Assembly (NCBI RefSeq): GCF_000423665.1
Contig: NZ_AUIK01000029.1
Span: 104,999-168,998 of the forward strand
Length of the DNA: 64,000 bases
Direction of reading: 5' to 3'
DNA from: Solirubrobacter soli DSM 22325
GTDB lineage: Bacteria; Actinomycetota; Thermoleophilia; Solirubrobacterales; Solirubrobacteraceae
Part shown: piece after piece, positions 19,029 through 26,571 of the stretch
Layout of the letters: each line of letters opens with the position of its first letter
How positions within the stretch are numbered: position 1 is the first letter of the stretch
Made by a program: the position numbers and the translations under genes
Notes under the pieces: generated by a model
What the model saw: only the letters and a program-made list of their open reading frames with translations
What the model was told of the DNA's origin: nothing
The model's database searches: none

Positions 19029-19229
19029 TCAGGACTTGAGCCCGTCGATCGTCTTCTTGAGCTTGTCGGCGATCGCCCCGGCGATCTCGCCGCCCTTGAT
19101 GTCCTTCGTCGCGGCGACCACGCCCGCGAGCAGGACGCCCATCAGCAGGATCAGGCCGACGTACTCGACCGTCCCCTGCCCTCGTTCTCGCAGCAGCGCG
19201 GCATGCGCGCGCCCCATCCACTCGTACAC
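19029..19229 (-). CDS. Flp/Fap-type pilin-like protein
   Basis: 66 residues from a GTG 5 nt after an AGGAGG Shine-Dalgarno. A short basic leader is followed by RERGQGTVEYVGLILLMGVL and a hydrophobic helix. The G-QGTVEY pattern, with glutamate at +5 after a glycine, matches class III (Flp) prepilin cleavage sites. A Lys-rich C-terminus follows. Flp pilins form Tad-type pili, but no tad genes are in this window, so it is an orphan copy, possibly with the machinery elsewhere. It is convergent to nothing and divergent from the MFS gene. Confidence 0.7.
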   Translation of the reverse strand: MYEWMGRAHAALLRERGQGTVEYVGLILLMGVLLAGVVAATKDIKGGEIAGAIADKLKKTIDGLKS

Positions 19230-19424
19230 ACGAGCCTCCTTCGAATCCCTGCCCGGCACCATGCGGGGCACGGTCGGGAGTCTCGGTGCGGGGCCTGCAA
19301 CGTCTCTACGCGCATTCGTGACTTTTCTGCACCAAAAGTGCAACAAAAGTGTTCCCTGGCCCCATGACCAGGGGCTGGACCTGTACCTATGCGATCGGAG
19401 GGGGTCACAAGGGCCCGCCCGGCT

Positions 19425-19430
19425 TAGCGT
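19425..19430 (+). promoter_or_regulatory. -10-like box TAGCGT before the MFS gene
   Basis: TAGCGT ends 9 nt before the ATG at 19440, with no Shine-Dalgarno; leaderless-type spacing. Confidence 0.35.
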
Positions 19431-19439
19431 CAACACGCG

Positions 19440-20675
19440 ATGTACACAGTCCAGGACAGCAGCGCGATCCGAAAGAACCTCACGACGGGGCGTCTCAAGC
19501 AGCGCGTGGGCGGCACGGTGCTGCTCCTCGGCACCTGCTCGCTGCTGACCGACATCTCCTCGGAGATGGTGTCGGCGATCCTGCCGCTGTACCTGGTCGC
19601 CACGCTCGGCTTCTCCCCGCTCCAGTACGGGATCGTCGACGGCCTCTACCAGGGCGCGAGCGCGATCGTGCGGCTGATCTCGGGTTTCCTGGGTGACCGG
19701 CTGAACCGGCACAAGACGGTCGCGGCGTTCGGGTACGGGCTCTCGGCGGTCTGCAAGCTCGGGCTGGCGGTGGTCGGCGGCGCGCTCGGGAGCCTCAGCG
19801 CGCTGATCCTGCTCGACCGCACCGGGAAGGGCATCCGGACCGCGCCGCGCGACGCGATGATCTCGCTGACCGCGCCCAAGAAGGATCTCGGCCTCGCGTT
19901 CGGCGTGCACCGGGCGATGGACACCGCGGGCGCGATGATCGGGCCCGTGCTCGCGTTCGTGCTGCTCGCCGCGGCGCCGAACGCGTGGAGCAACCTGTTC
20001 CTGATCTCGTTCTTCATCGGGATGCTCGGCTTCTTCGTGATCGCGCTCCTGGTCCGCGAGCCGCGCCAGAAGGCACCCGCCGCCGAGAAGCCGGACCTCA
20101 AGGCCGCGGTGAAGCTGCTCGACGGCCAGAAGTTCCGCTCGCTGACGATCGCCGGCGCCGCGCTCGGGCTCGCCACCGTCAGCGACGGCTTCATCTACCT
20201 CACCCTGCGCCAGCAGGTGGACTTCTCCAACGCGGTCTTCCCCCTGCTCGCGACCGGGACCGCGCTGCTGTACATGCTGCTCGCCGCGCCGCTCGGGCGG
20301 GTGGCGGACCGGTTCGGCCGCGGGCGGGTGCTGATCGGCGGCTACGTCGTCCTGCTCGCCGTGTACTGCATCCTGATGCTGCCGTCGGCGGGCTACGCGT
20401 CGCTGGTCCTCGTGCTCGCCCTGCTCGGCACGTATTACGCTGCGACCGACGGCGTCCTGATGGCCATGGGTTCCCAGCACATCCCTGAGCAACTGCGCGG
20501 CAGCGGGCTCGCGCTGCTCGGGACCGCGACGAGCGTCACGCGCCTGTTCGGGTCGATCCTGTTCGGCGTCTTGTGGACGGTGGCCGGCGTCGAGGCCGCG
20601 ATCGCGATCTTCGCCGCGGGCCTGATCGTGGCGATGGGGCTGGCGGTGCGCGGGCTCCAGGTGGCGCGTGCGTAG
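19440..20675 (+). CDS. MFS transporter
   Basis: 411 residues with about 12 hydrophobic helices. The loop FLGDRLNRHKTVAAFGYGLS between helices 2 and 3 is a major-facilitator signature, and LLDRTGKGIRTAPRDAMISL resembles a group of actinobacterial permeases often annotated as drug or sugar transporters. The central cytoplasmic loop (REPRQKAPAAEKPDLKAA) separates the two six-helix halves. The 3' end overlaps the next gene by 8 nt, so it is co-expressed with an anchored beta-propeller protein. Substrate unknown. Confidence 0.85.
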   Translation: MYTVQDSSAIRKNLTTGRLKQRVGGTVLLLGTCSLLTDISSEMVSAILPLYLVATLGFSPLQYGIVDGLYQGASAIVRLISGFLGDRLNRHKTVAAFGYGLSAVCKLGLAVVGGALGSLSALILLDRTGKGIRTAPRDAMISLTAPKKDLGLAFGVHRAMDTAGAMIGPVLAFVLLAAAPNAWSNLFLISFFIGMLGFFVIALLVREPRQKAPAAEKPDLKAAVKLLDGQKFRSLTIAGAALGLATVSDGFIYLTLRQQVDFSNAVFPLLATGTALLYMLLAAPLGRVADRFGRGRVLIGGYVVLLAVYCILMLPSAGYASLVLVLALLGTYYAATDGVLMAMGSQHIPEQLRGSGLALLGTATSVTRLFGSILFGVLWTVAGVEAAIAIFAAGLIVAMGLAVRGLQVARA

Positions 20676-21684
20676 CCGCAGCATCGCGTTCGCCGCGCTG
20701 GCCGGGATCTGTGTCGTCGCCGCGATCGTGTCGGGCGCGATCGCCGTCGTGGGCAACAAGAAGACCGTCGAGAAGGGCAACAAGGCCGTCGCCGCGGCGC
20801 GCCCGAACGCCGAGCGCGTCATCGGCGGCGGGGAGCCGTTCGTCGCGTTCCGCACCCTCGACCGCACGAACCCGGCCAACTACGGCAGGTTCGCCGTCGC
20901 GCCGCTGACCGCCGAGGGCCCCGGCAAGGCGGTGCTCGCCGGGCCGGTGTGCGAGCGGGTGACGTTCCGCGCGTCGACCGGCATGTGTCTCGCGCGGGCG
21001 GGAGCGACCACGTTCCCCGCGATCCAACTGGACCAGGACATGAAGGAGGTCCACCGGTACACGATCGCCGGCGTCCCCAGCCGGACGCGGATCTCACCGG
21101 ACGGCCGCTACGCGGGCATCACCGCGTTCCTCACCGGTCACTCCTACGCGCAGCCCGGCCAGTTCTCGACGGCGGCGACGATCATCGACCTCAAGGCCGG
21201 GAAGGTCGTCGGCGACCTCGAGAAGGACTTCAAGGTCTTCAACGACGGCAAGCTGATCGACGAGCGCGACCGCAACTTCTGGGGGCTGACGTTCGCGGGG
21301 GACGGCGACACGTTCTACGCGACCGTTGCCACCGGGACAGAGAACACGTGGCTCATCAAGGGCTCGATCAAGGCCAAGCGCGCCGAGACGATCCACGCCA
21401 ACGTGGAATGCCCGTCGCTCTCGCCGGACGGGACGCGCATCGGATACAAGAAGGCCGTCGGCCACGGCCCCACGGTGTGGCGCTTCACCGTCCTCGACCT
21501 TAAGACCGGCAAGGAGACGCCGACGGCGGAGACGCGGCCGATCGACGACCAGGTCGAGTGGCTCGACGACCAGCACCTGCTCTACCGCGACGGCGAGACG
21601 ACCTGGATCGTCAATGCGGATGGAAGTGGCGAGCCGCGCCTGTGGATGAAGGCGAGCGACTCGCCCGCCGTCGTGCGCCCGTAG
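20668..21684 (+). CDS. Membrane-anchored TolB/WD40-like beta-propeller protein
   Basis: 338 residues. An N-terminal transmembrane anchor (IAFAALAGICVVAAIVSGAI) is followed by an extracellular region with repeated ISPDGRYAGI and LSPDGTRIGYKK motifs, typical of TolB-type propeller blades, and WIVNADGSGEPRLW near the end. The GTG start overlaps the MFS transporter, so the two probably work together. A ligand or protein-binding role at the cell surface is inferred; no catalytic residues were recognised. Confidence 0.65.
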   Translation: MRSRSIAFAALAGICVVAAIVSGAIAVVGNKKTVEKGNKAVAAARPNAERVIGGGEPFVAFRTLDRTNPANYGRFAVAPLTAEGPGKAVLAGPVCERVTFRASTGMCLARAGATTFPAIQLDQDMKEVHRYTIAGVPSRTRISPDGRYAGITAFLTGHSYAQPGQFSTAATIIDLKAGKVVGDLEKDFKVFNDGKLIDERDRNFWGLTFAGDGDTFYATVATGTENTWLIKGSIKAKRAETIHANVECPSLSPDGTRIGYKKAVGHGPTVWRFTVLDLKTGKETPTAETRPIDDQVEWLDDQHLLYRDGETTWIVNADGSGEPRLWMKASDSPAVVRP

Positions 21685-21696
21685 GTGCGTTACGCC

Positions 21697-21715
21697 GCTC
21701 CCGCCAGGCGGGAGC
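21697..21715. terminator. Hairpin after the propeller gene
   Basis: GCTCCCGCC (21697-21705), one base, GGCGGGAGC (21707-21715): a perfect inverted repeat 13 nt after the stop codon, with no T tract. Confidence 0.45.
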
Positions 21716-21732
21716 CACGTCACCCACGTCCC

Positions 21733-21738
21733 TAGGGT
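21733..21738 (+). promoter_or_regulatory. -10-like box TAGGGT before the glycosyltransferase
   Basis: TAGGGT ends 9 nt before the GTG at 21748 and right before a GTG at 21739, favouring the 21748 start for a leaderless transcript. Confidence 0.35.
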
Positions 21739-21747
21739 GTGACGCGC

Positions 21748-22677
21748 GTGCGCGTCCTCGTCGTCACGAACATGTACCCCTCACGCGAGCGGCCGTGGCT
21801 CGGCCCGTTCGTCCGCGACCAGGTCGAGGCGTTCCGCCGCCGCGACGATCTCGACGTCGAGCTGTTCGCGTTCGGGCCCGGCCCGCGGGCGCTGGCGCGC
21901 GCGGCGCTGACCCTGCGCTCGCGATATCGCGGGCAGCGCTTCGACATCGTCCACGCCCACTTCGGGTTGACCGCCTGGCCGGCGCTGCTGGCGAGGCTGG
22001 GGCCGGTGGTCGTCACGTTGCACGGCAACGACCTGCTCGTGCGGCGGTCCTACCTGGCCACGCGCGCGGCGATGCCGTTCACCGCGCTGGCGGCGGCCGT
22101 GTCGCGCGAGTTCAGCGAGAACCTGCCGGGCGCCGGCGTGACGCGGCGCGTCGCGGTGCTTCCGGTCGGGATCGACCTCGAGCGGTTCCGCCCGATCCCC
22201 CGTGCCGAGGCGCGTGCGCGGCTCGGTCTTGATCCGGACGGGCGCTACCTGCTGTTCCCGCACGATCCGGTGCGGCCATTGAAGCGCTACGACCGGGCGG
22301 TCGAGGCGGCGGGCGATGTCCCGCTGCTGACGCTCGGCGACGTCCCGCCGGATGAGGTCCCGTACTGGATCAATGCCGCCAACGCGGTGCTCGTCCCGTC
22401 GGCGGCGGAGGGGTTCGGGCTCTCGGTGATCGAGGCCCTGGCGTGCGGCGTCCCGGCCTTCGGGACACCGGTCGGAATCCACCCGGTGGCGCTTCACGGC
22501 ATCGATGGCGCGTATTGCGGCGAATGGGATCGCGACGCCTGGCGAGCCGCGCTGCGACCCCACTTGGAAGCGGCCGATCCGCGGGTCGACGGGCGCGCCC
22601 GCGCGGGGCTCTTCAGCGCCGACGCGATGGCCGCTCGTGTGGTGGAGGCGTGGCGCGATCTGCTCACTCAGACCTAA
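21748..22677 (+). CDS. GT4-family glycosyltransferase
   Basis: 309 residues, two Rossmann-like halves (GT-B fold). The N-terminal half has VRVLVVTNMYPSRERPWLGP and FDIVHAHFGLTAW; the C-terminal half has LPVGIDLERFRP and PSAAEGFGLSVIEALACGVP, where the EGFGLSVIEA block contacts the nucleotide sugar donor. It would add a sugar to a lipid or glycan acceptor at the inner membrane face. Somewhat shorter than the usual 360-400. It stands alone between terminator-like hairpins, so the acceptor is unknown. Confidence 0.85.
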   Translation: MRVLVVTNMYPSRERPWLGPFVRDQVEAFRRRDDLDVELFAFGPGPRALARAALTLRSRYRGQRFDIVHAHFGLTAWPALLARLGPVVVTLHGNDLLVRRSYLATRAAMPFTALAAAVSREFSENLPGAGVTRRVAVLPVGIDLERFRPIPRAEARARLGLDPDGRYLLFPHDPVRPLKRYDRAVEAAGDVPLLTLGDVPPDEVPYWINAANAVLVPSAAEGFGLSVIEALACGVPAFGTPVGIHPVALHGIDGAYCGEWDRDAWRAALRPHLEAADPRVDGRARAGLFSADAMAARVVEAWRDLLTQT

Positions 22678-22717
22678 CGATCGGCTCAACCGGGGTCGTG
22701 TGAGGACGAGCCGACCC

Positions 22718-22723
22718 TATACT
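22718..22723 (+). promoter_or_regulatory. -10 box TATACT before the zinc-ribbon gene pair
   Basis: TATACT, the best -10 match in the area, 42 nt upstream of the ATG. No clear -35 was seen. Confidence 0.4.
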
Positions 22724-22765
22724 CGACGTGCGGGGCCCCGTGCCGACGAGGCCCTTTAACGACCT

Positions 22766-24739
22766 ATGAGCGGCCTGTTCAAACGCTTGTCAAGCCGGCG
22801 CTCCGCGGGTCCCGAAGGCTCAGAGCCGCAGCAGGCGCACGAGCCCGGAGCCGCGGACGCCCCCACCCCCGCCGAGCCGGCGGGGCATCAGTCGCTGCTC
22901 ACGGACCCGGCCGCGCCGACCCGCGTGCTGCCCGATAGCGGTCTGACGTCGGGCGATCCGCTCGGCGCCGGCCACCCGAACGACCCGGCTGCGGCACCCC
23001 AGCCCGACCCGTACCGACCGGCGCCGGCGGACGCACATCAGCCCGATCCGTCCGCGCCGGCCCCGTTCGACCCGCCCGCGCATGATCCGTTCGCGCCGCC
23101 GGCGGTCCCGTTCGGGCCGCAGCCTGCGGGCGCGCAGCCGAACCCGTTCGGCCCTCAGCCGGCGGGCGCGCAGCCGAACCCGTTCGCCCCGTCGCCGTAC
23201 GGCCCGCAGCCCGCGCCGTACGTCGCGCCGCCGGTCGAGCCGGTTGCCGACCTCCCGGCGGGCCTCGATCCGGACGAGCTCGCCGCCGCGCCGGGCATCA
23301 GCGCCCGCCGCGGGAAGCTCCGCCGCCGCGCCGCGTTCCTGCGCGCCGCCCGCGAGCTCCTGCTGCGCGACCTCGGCGGCTTCGTCTACGAGCTGCATCG
23401 CACGGCCCACGACATCGAGGCCGACGCCCATCGGCGACTGCGCGAGACCAAGCTCGCCCGCCTCTCACGGGTGGACACGGAGTTGCACGAGCTCGAGATC
23501 CGCCTCGACGACGTCCGCCGCCAGGTCCTCGTCCGCGAGCCCGGCGTCGGCGGCGAGTGCCCGCACTGCGGCGAGCTTTTCAGCAGCGCCGCCCACTACT
23601 GCTCGCACTGCGGCAACCCACTGACCGAGGCCGCCCGCCGCGAGCTGGCCAAGGCTCAGCAGCCGATCGAGCCCGTCGTCGCGCCCCAGCCGGCCCCGGC
23701 CGACCAGTCGACGCAGGAAATCGCGTCCCCCGAAGCCTTCCAGTGGCCCGCCCGCCCGGCCACCGACGCGGCCGCGCCGGTCGGCGAAGGCGAGCCGGCG
23801 ACCACCGTGCTCGGTGCAGACGAGAAGGCCGCCGTGGCCGACGACACCCCACGTGGCGATGAGGCCGCGGCACCGATCGGCGAGGGCGACGCGGCGACAA
23901 CGGCAGGCGCCGAGGCAGCGACGCCGGTCGGCGAGGTCGAGCCGACGACCACAGGCGCGGCGCGCGAAGACGCGCCGGTCGTGGCCGAGGGCGCCGAGGC
24001 GGCGACGTCGGTCGGCGAGGACGACGCGGCGACGACGGCCGGCGCGACGCACGACGACGCCGCCGTGGCCGACGACGCGCCCGAGGGCGCGGACGCGGCG
24101 ACGCCGGCCGGCGAGGGCGAGCCGACGACCACGGGCGCGACACGCGAAGACGCGGCGACCGCGGCCGACGATGTGCCCCGAGGCGGCGAGGCGGCGACGC
24201 CGGCCGTCGAGGGCGAGCCGACAACCACGGGCGCGACACGCGAAGACGCGGCGGCCGTGGCCGACGAGGCGCCCGAGGGCCCGGAGGCGGCGACGCCGGG
24301 CGGCGAGGGCGACGCGGCAACGACGGCCGGCGCGACGCACGACGACGACGCCGCGATCGACGACGCGCCCGAGGGCGCGGAGGCGGCGGCACCGGTCGGC
24401 GAGAGCGACGCGGCCGCCGAGGCCGACGACGCGCCGCATGGCGACGAGGCGGCGCCGTTCGGCGAGGGCGAGCCGACGACGACCGAAGGCGCGGCCGGCC
24501 AGGACGCCCCGGTCGTGGGCGAAGAGGCGCCCACGAGCACCGACGCGACGACGTCGCAGGACGGCCCGCGCGGGGACGAACCGTCCGGCGGGCCGGACGG
24601 GTCCTCGACCGGCGACGGGGAGCGTGCGAACGGGGCCGGGGAGGCCGGTCGGGCGCCGGGTGAGTACGAGACGTGGCGGGGACAGGCCGCCAATGGTCAT
24701 GATGAGTCGATCTTCAGTCCTGTGGAGCGGCGGCAATGA
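22766..24739 (+). CDS. Zinc-ribbon coiled-coil protein with acidic repeat tail
   Basis: 657 residues, no signal peptide. Order: Pro/Ala-rich disordered segment (1-170) with NPFGPQPAGAQP repeats; a basic helical, probably coiled-coil segment (about 180-255, RRRAAFLRAARELLLRDLGG); a zinc ribbon with CPHC and CSHC pairs (about 258-278); then about 350 residues of degenerate acidic repeats of 37-39 residues (GEGEPTTTGATREDAA...ADDAPEGAEAA) in 6-7 copies. The stop overlaps the next gene (ATGA), another zinc-ribbon protein. I do not recognise the family. It may be a cytoplasmic scaffold; the repeat tail is probably disordered and prone to length change. Confidence 0.65.
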   Translation: MSGLFKRLSSRRSAGPEGSEPQQAHEPGAADAPTPAEPAGHQSLLTDPAAPTRVLPDSGLTSGDPLGAGHPNDPAAAPQPDPYRPAPADAHQPDPSAPAPFDPPAHDPFAPPAVPFGPQPAGAQPNPFGPQPAGAQPNPFAPSPYGPQPAPYVAPPVEPVADLPAGLDPDELAAAPGISARRGKLRRRAAFLRAARELLLRDLGGFVYELHRTAHDIEADAHRRLRETKLARLSRVDTELHELEIRLDDVRRQVLVREPGVGGECPHCGELFSSAAHYCSHCGNPLTEAARRELAKAQQPIEPVVAPQPAPADQSTQEIASPEAFQWPARPATDAAAPVGEGEPATTVLGADEKAAVADDTPRGDEAAAPIGEGDAATTAGAEAATPVGEVEPTTTGAAREDAPVVAEGAEAATSVGEDDAATTAGATHDDAAVADDAPEGADAATPAGEGEPTTTGATREDAATAADDVPRGGEAATPAVEGEPTTTGATREDAAAVADEAPEGPEAATPGGEGDAATTAGATHDDDAAIDDAPEGAEAAAPVGESDAAAEADDAPHGDEAAPFGEGEPTTTEGAAGQDAPVVGEEAPTSTDATTSQDGPRGDEPSGGPDGSSTGDGERANGAGEAGRAPGEYETWRGQAANGHDESIFSPVERRQ

Positions 24740-25500
24740 GCACGATGGAGACTCCCCCACCTGAGACGCCGGTGCAGGCCGGGCCGCCGGAGCGGCGGTG
24801 TCCGCGATGCGGGCACCAGCTCGCGCCGGAGCAGGAGTGGTGCCTGAACTGCGGGGCCGCGGCCGGGACCGAGGTCGTCGAGGCCAGCGGGTGGAAGGTG
24901 CCGCTGTACCTGGGTGGCGGGCTGGCGGCGTTGGCGGTGATCGGGGTGATCCTGGCGATCGTCGCGCTGGCGAGCCGGAACGACGTGGTGGCGGGCAGTC
25001 CGACGCCGACGCCGACGCCGTCGGCGGCGGTGCCGCCTGGCGCGACCGCGACGACGCCGCCGCTGGCGACGGAGACGCCGCTGCCGAGCACGACGCCGGA
25101 CCCGAACGCGACCGCGACGACGACGCCGGACCCGAACGCGACGGCCACGACCACGCCGGCGGCGACGCCGAGCCCCACGGAGACGTCGACGCCTGAGGCG
25201 ACCTCGACGCCGGACGCGAGCAGCTCGACGTTCCCCGGGTGGACCGGCGCCGACGGCGACTACACGATCATCCTCGAGTCGGCGACGTCGCTGGAGCAGG
25301 CGGAGAAGGCCGCGCAGAAGGCTCAGGACGCGGGCATGGCGGACGTCGGGATCCTCAACTCGGACGACTACTCGTCGCTCAACGGCGGCTACCAGGTGGT
25401 CTTCTCCGGCACCTACACCAGCAAGTCGGACGCCGAGGACGCGCTGAGCAGCGCGCGCGACGTGGTCAAGGACGCCTACGTCAAGCAGATCAAGACCTAA
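24736..25500 (+). CDS. Zinc-ribbon membrane protein with extracytoplasmic SPOR-like domain
   Basis: 254 residues. N-terminal zinc ribbon (CPRCGHQL...CLNC, about 21-40), one transmembrane helix (VPLYLGGGLAALAVIGVILA), a long Thr/Pro/Ala linker, and a C-terminal domain of about 75 residues (DYTIILESATSLEQAEKAAQ ... GGYQVVFSGTYTSKSDAEDA). Its pattern of strand, helix, YQVVFSGTYTSKSDA matches SPOR peptidoglycan-binding domains. The zinc ribbon would be cytoplasmic and the SPOR domain in the wall. The ATGA overlap with the preceding gene suggests one functional unit, possibly linking a cytoplasmic scaffold to septal peptidoglycan; that is inference. Confidence 0.7.
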   Translation: MSTMETPPPETPVQAGPPERRCPRCGHQLAPEQEWCLNCGAAAGTEVVEASGWKVPLYLGGGLAALAVIGVILAIVALASRNDVVAGSPTPTPTPSAAVPPGATATTPPLATETPLPSTTPDPNATATTTPDPNATATTTPAATPSPTETSTPEATSTPDASSSTFPGWTGADGDYTIILESATSLEQAEKAAQKAQDAGMADVGILNSDDYSSLNGGYQVVFSGTYTSKSDAEDALSSARDVVKDAYVKQIKT

Positions 25501-25521
25501 AGGGGTCAGGCCCCTTTAGGT
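25495..25521. terminator. Bidirectional hairpin over two convergent stop codons
   Basis: Perfect 11-bp stem ACCTAAAGGGG (25495-25505) and CCCCTTTAGGT (25511-25521), loop TCAGG. It contains the stop codons of both convergent genes. Its AAAGGGGTCAGGCCCCTTT core is the same type of palindrome as the pair near 63.0 kb. Confidence 0.65.
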
Positions 25522-26544
25522 GAGCGACCACCACGCGGAGAGCCGGTCGAACGCCCGCCGCGCCAGCGGGTGGACCTCGACCTCCTGCGCACCCGGCGTG
25601 ACGCTGTCGATCAGGACCGGCATCAGCGCCGCCATCGACCCGCTCAGCGCGCCGAGGTCGTAGCCGCCCTCCAGCACAAGCCCGAGCGGAGCGCCGACCG
25701 CGTCACAAGCGCGCCGCAGCGACGCGGTCATGCCCGCGAACCCCGCCTCGCTCACGCGGCACGTCGCCAGTGGGTCATCCCGGTGGGCGTCGAACCCGGC
25801 GCTGATCAAGACGAGTTCGGGCTCCCACGAGCGGATCAGCCCGCACGCCACGTGCTCGATCAGGGACCGGTACACGGCGTCTCCGCTGCCACCCGGCACC
25901 GGCAGGTTCACGGTGTAGCCGACGCCGTCGCCGGACCCGACGTCGCTCGCCGGTCCGGTCCCGGGATACAGCGGCGACTCGTGGATCGACAAGAACAGGA
26001 CGTCGGCATCGGCATGGAAGATGTCGTTGGTCCCGTTGCCGTGGTGCACGTCCCAGTCGACGATCATCACCCGCGAGAGCCCGTGCGCGGAGGTCGCGCG
26101 CCGCGCGGCGACGGCGACGTTGCCGAAGAAGCAGAACCCCATCGCCCGCGCGACCTCGGCGTGGTGCCCGGGCGGGCGGAGCGCGCTGACGCCGACCGCA
26201 GCGTCCCCGCCCAACAACGCGTCCACGAGCGCGACGGCACCGCCCGCGGCCCGCAACGCGGCGGCATACGTGCCGGGGACGGCGAACGTGTCGGCGTCGA
26301 TGGCACCGCCGCCCGCCTCGGACAGAGAGCGGATGAAGTCGATGTGCGACCCCGGGTGCACGAGTTCCAGCGCCTCACGTGAGGCCGACGGCGCCTCCAC
26401 CCGCCGCACGCCGAACCAGTCATGGGCGCTCATCTCGGCCTCGAGGGCGCGGATCCGCGCCGGACGCTCGGGATGACCGGGCACGTCGTGGGCGAAGATG
26501 TCGTCGTGGCGCAGCCAGACGGCGCGGCGTGAGGTCTCCTCCAT
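25516..26544 (-). CDS. Histone deacetylase-family / acetoin-utilisation (AcuC-like) deacetylase
   Basis: 342 residues. Zinc-dependent deacetylase family: catalytic histidine pair in RPPGHHAE, zinc ligands in VDWDVHHGNGT and SAGFDAHRDDP, and a tyrosine in LEGGYDLGAL. It would remove acetyl groups from protein lysines (as AcuC does for acetyl-CoA synthetase) or from acetylated polyamines. I chose the ATG at 26544, 9 nt after a TATTAC box; a GTG at 26550 is the alternative. It is divergent from nadB, with only 27 nt between the chosen starts. Confidence 0.88.
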   Translation of the reverse strand: MEETSRRAVWLRHDDIFAHDVPGHPERPARIRALEAEMSAHDWFGVRRVEAPSASREALELVHPGSHIDFIRSLSEAGGGAIDADTFAVPGTYAAALRAAGGAVALVDALLGGDAAVGVSALRPPGHHAEVARAMGFCFFGNVAVAARRATSAHGLSRVMIVDWDVHHGNGTNDIFHADADVLFLSIHESPLYPGTGPASDVGSGDGVGYTVNLPVPGGSGDAVYRSLIEHVACGLIRSWEPELVLISAGFDAHRDDPLATCRVSEAGFAGMTASLRRACDAVGAPLGLVLEGGYDLGALSGSMAALMPVLIDSVTPGAQEVEVHPLARRAFDRLSAWWSLT

Positions 26545-26553
26545 CGCCACACC

Positions 26554-26560
26554 GTAATAC
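26554..26560. promoter_or_regulatory. Symmetric -10 element GTAATAC shared by two divergent genes
   Basis: On the plus strand TAATAC (26555-26560) lies 11 nt before the nadB GTG. On the minus strand TATTAC (26559-26554) lies 9 nt before the deacetylase ATG. The same 7 bp can act as the -10 in both directions. Confidence 0.45.
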
Positions 26561-26571
26561 CGTGTTCACGC

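Noticed and set aside
19029..20879. 616-residue minus-strand frame over the MFS gene
   Set aside because: Only its last 66 residues (the pilin) look real; the rest is antisense to a clear 12-helix transporter.
22820..24760. Minus-strand frames opposite the zinc-ribbon protein
   Set aside because: Arg-rich shadows of the acidic repeats; the plus strand has the zinc ribbon and an ATGA link to the SPOR-like gene.
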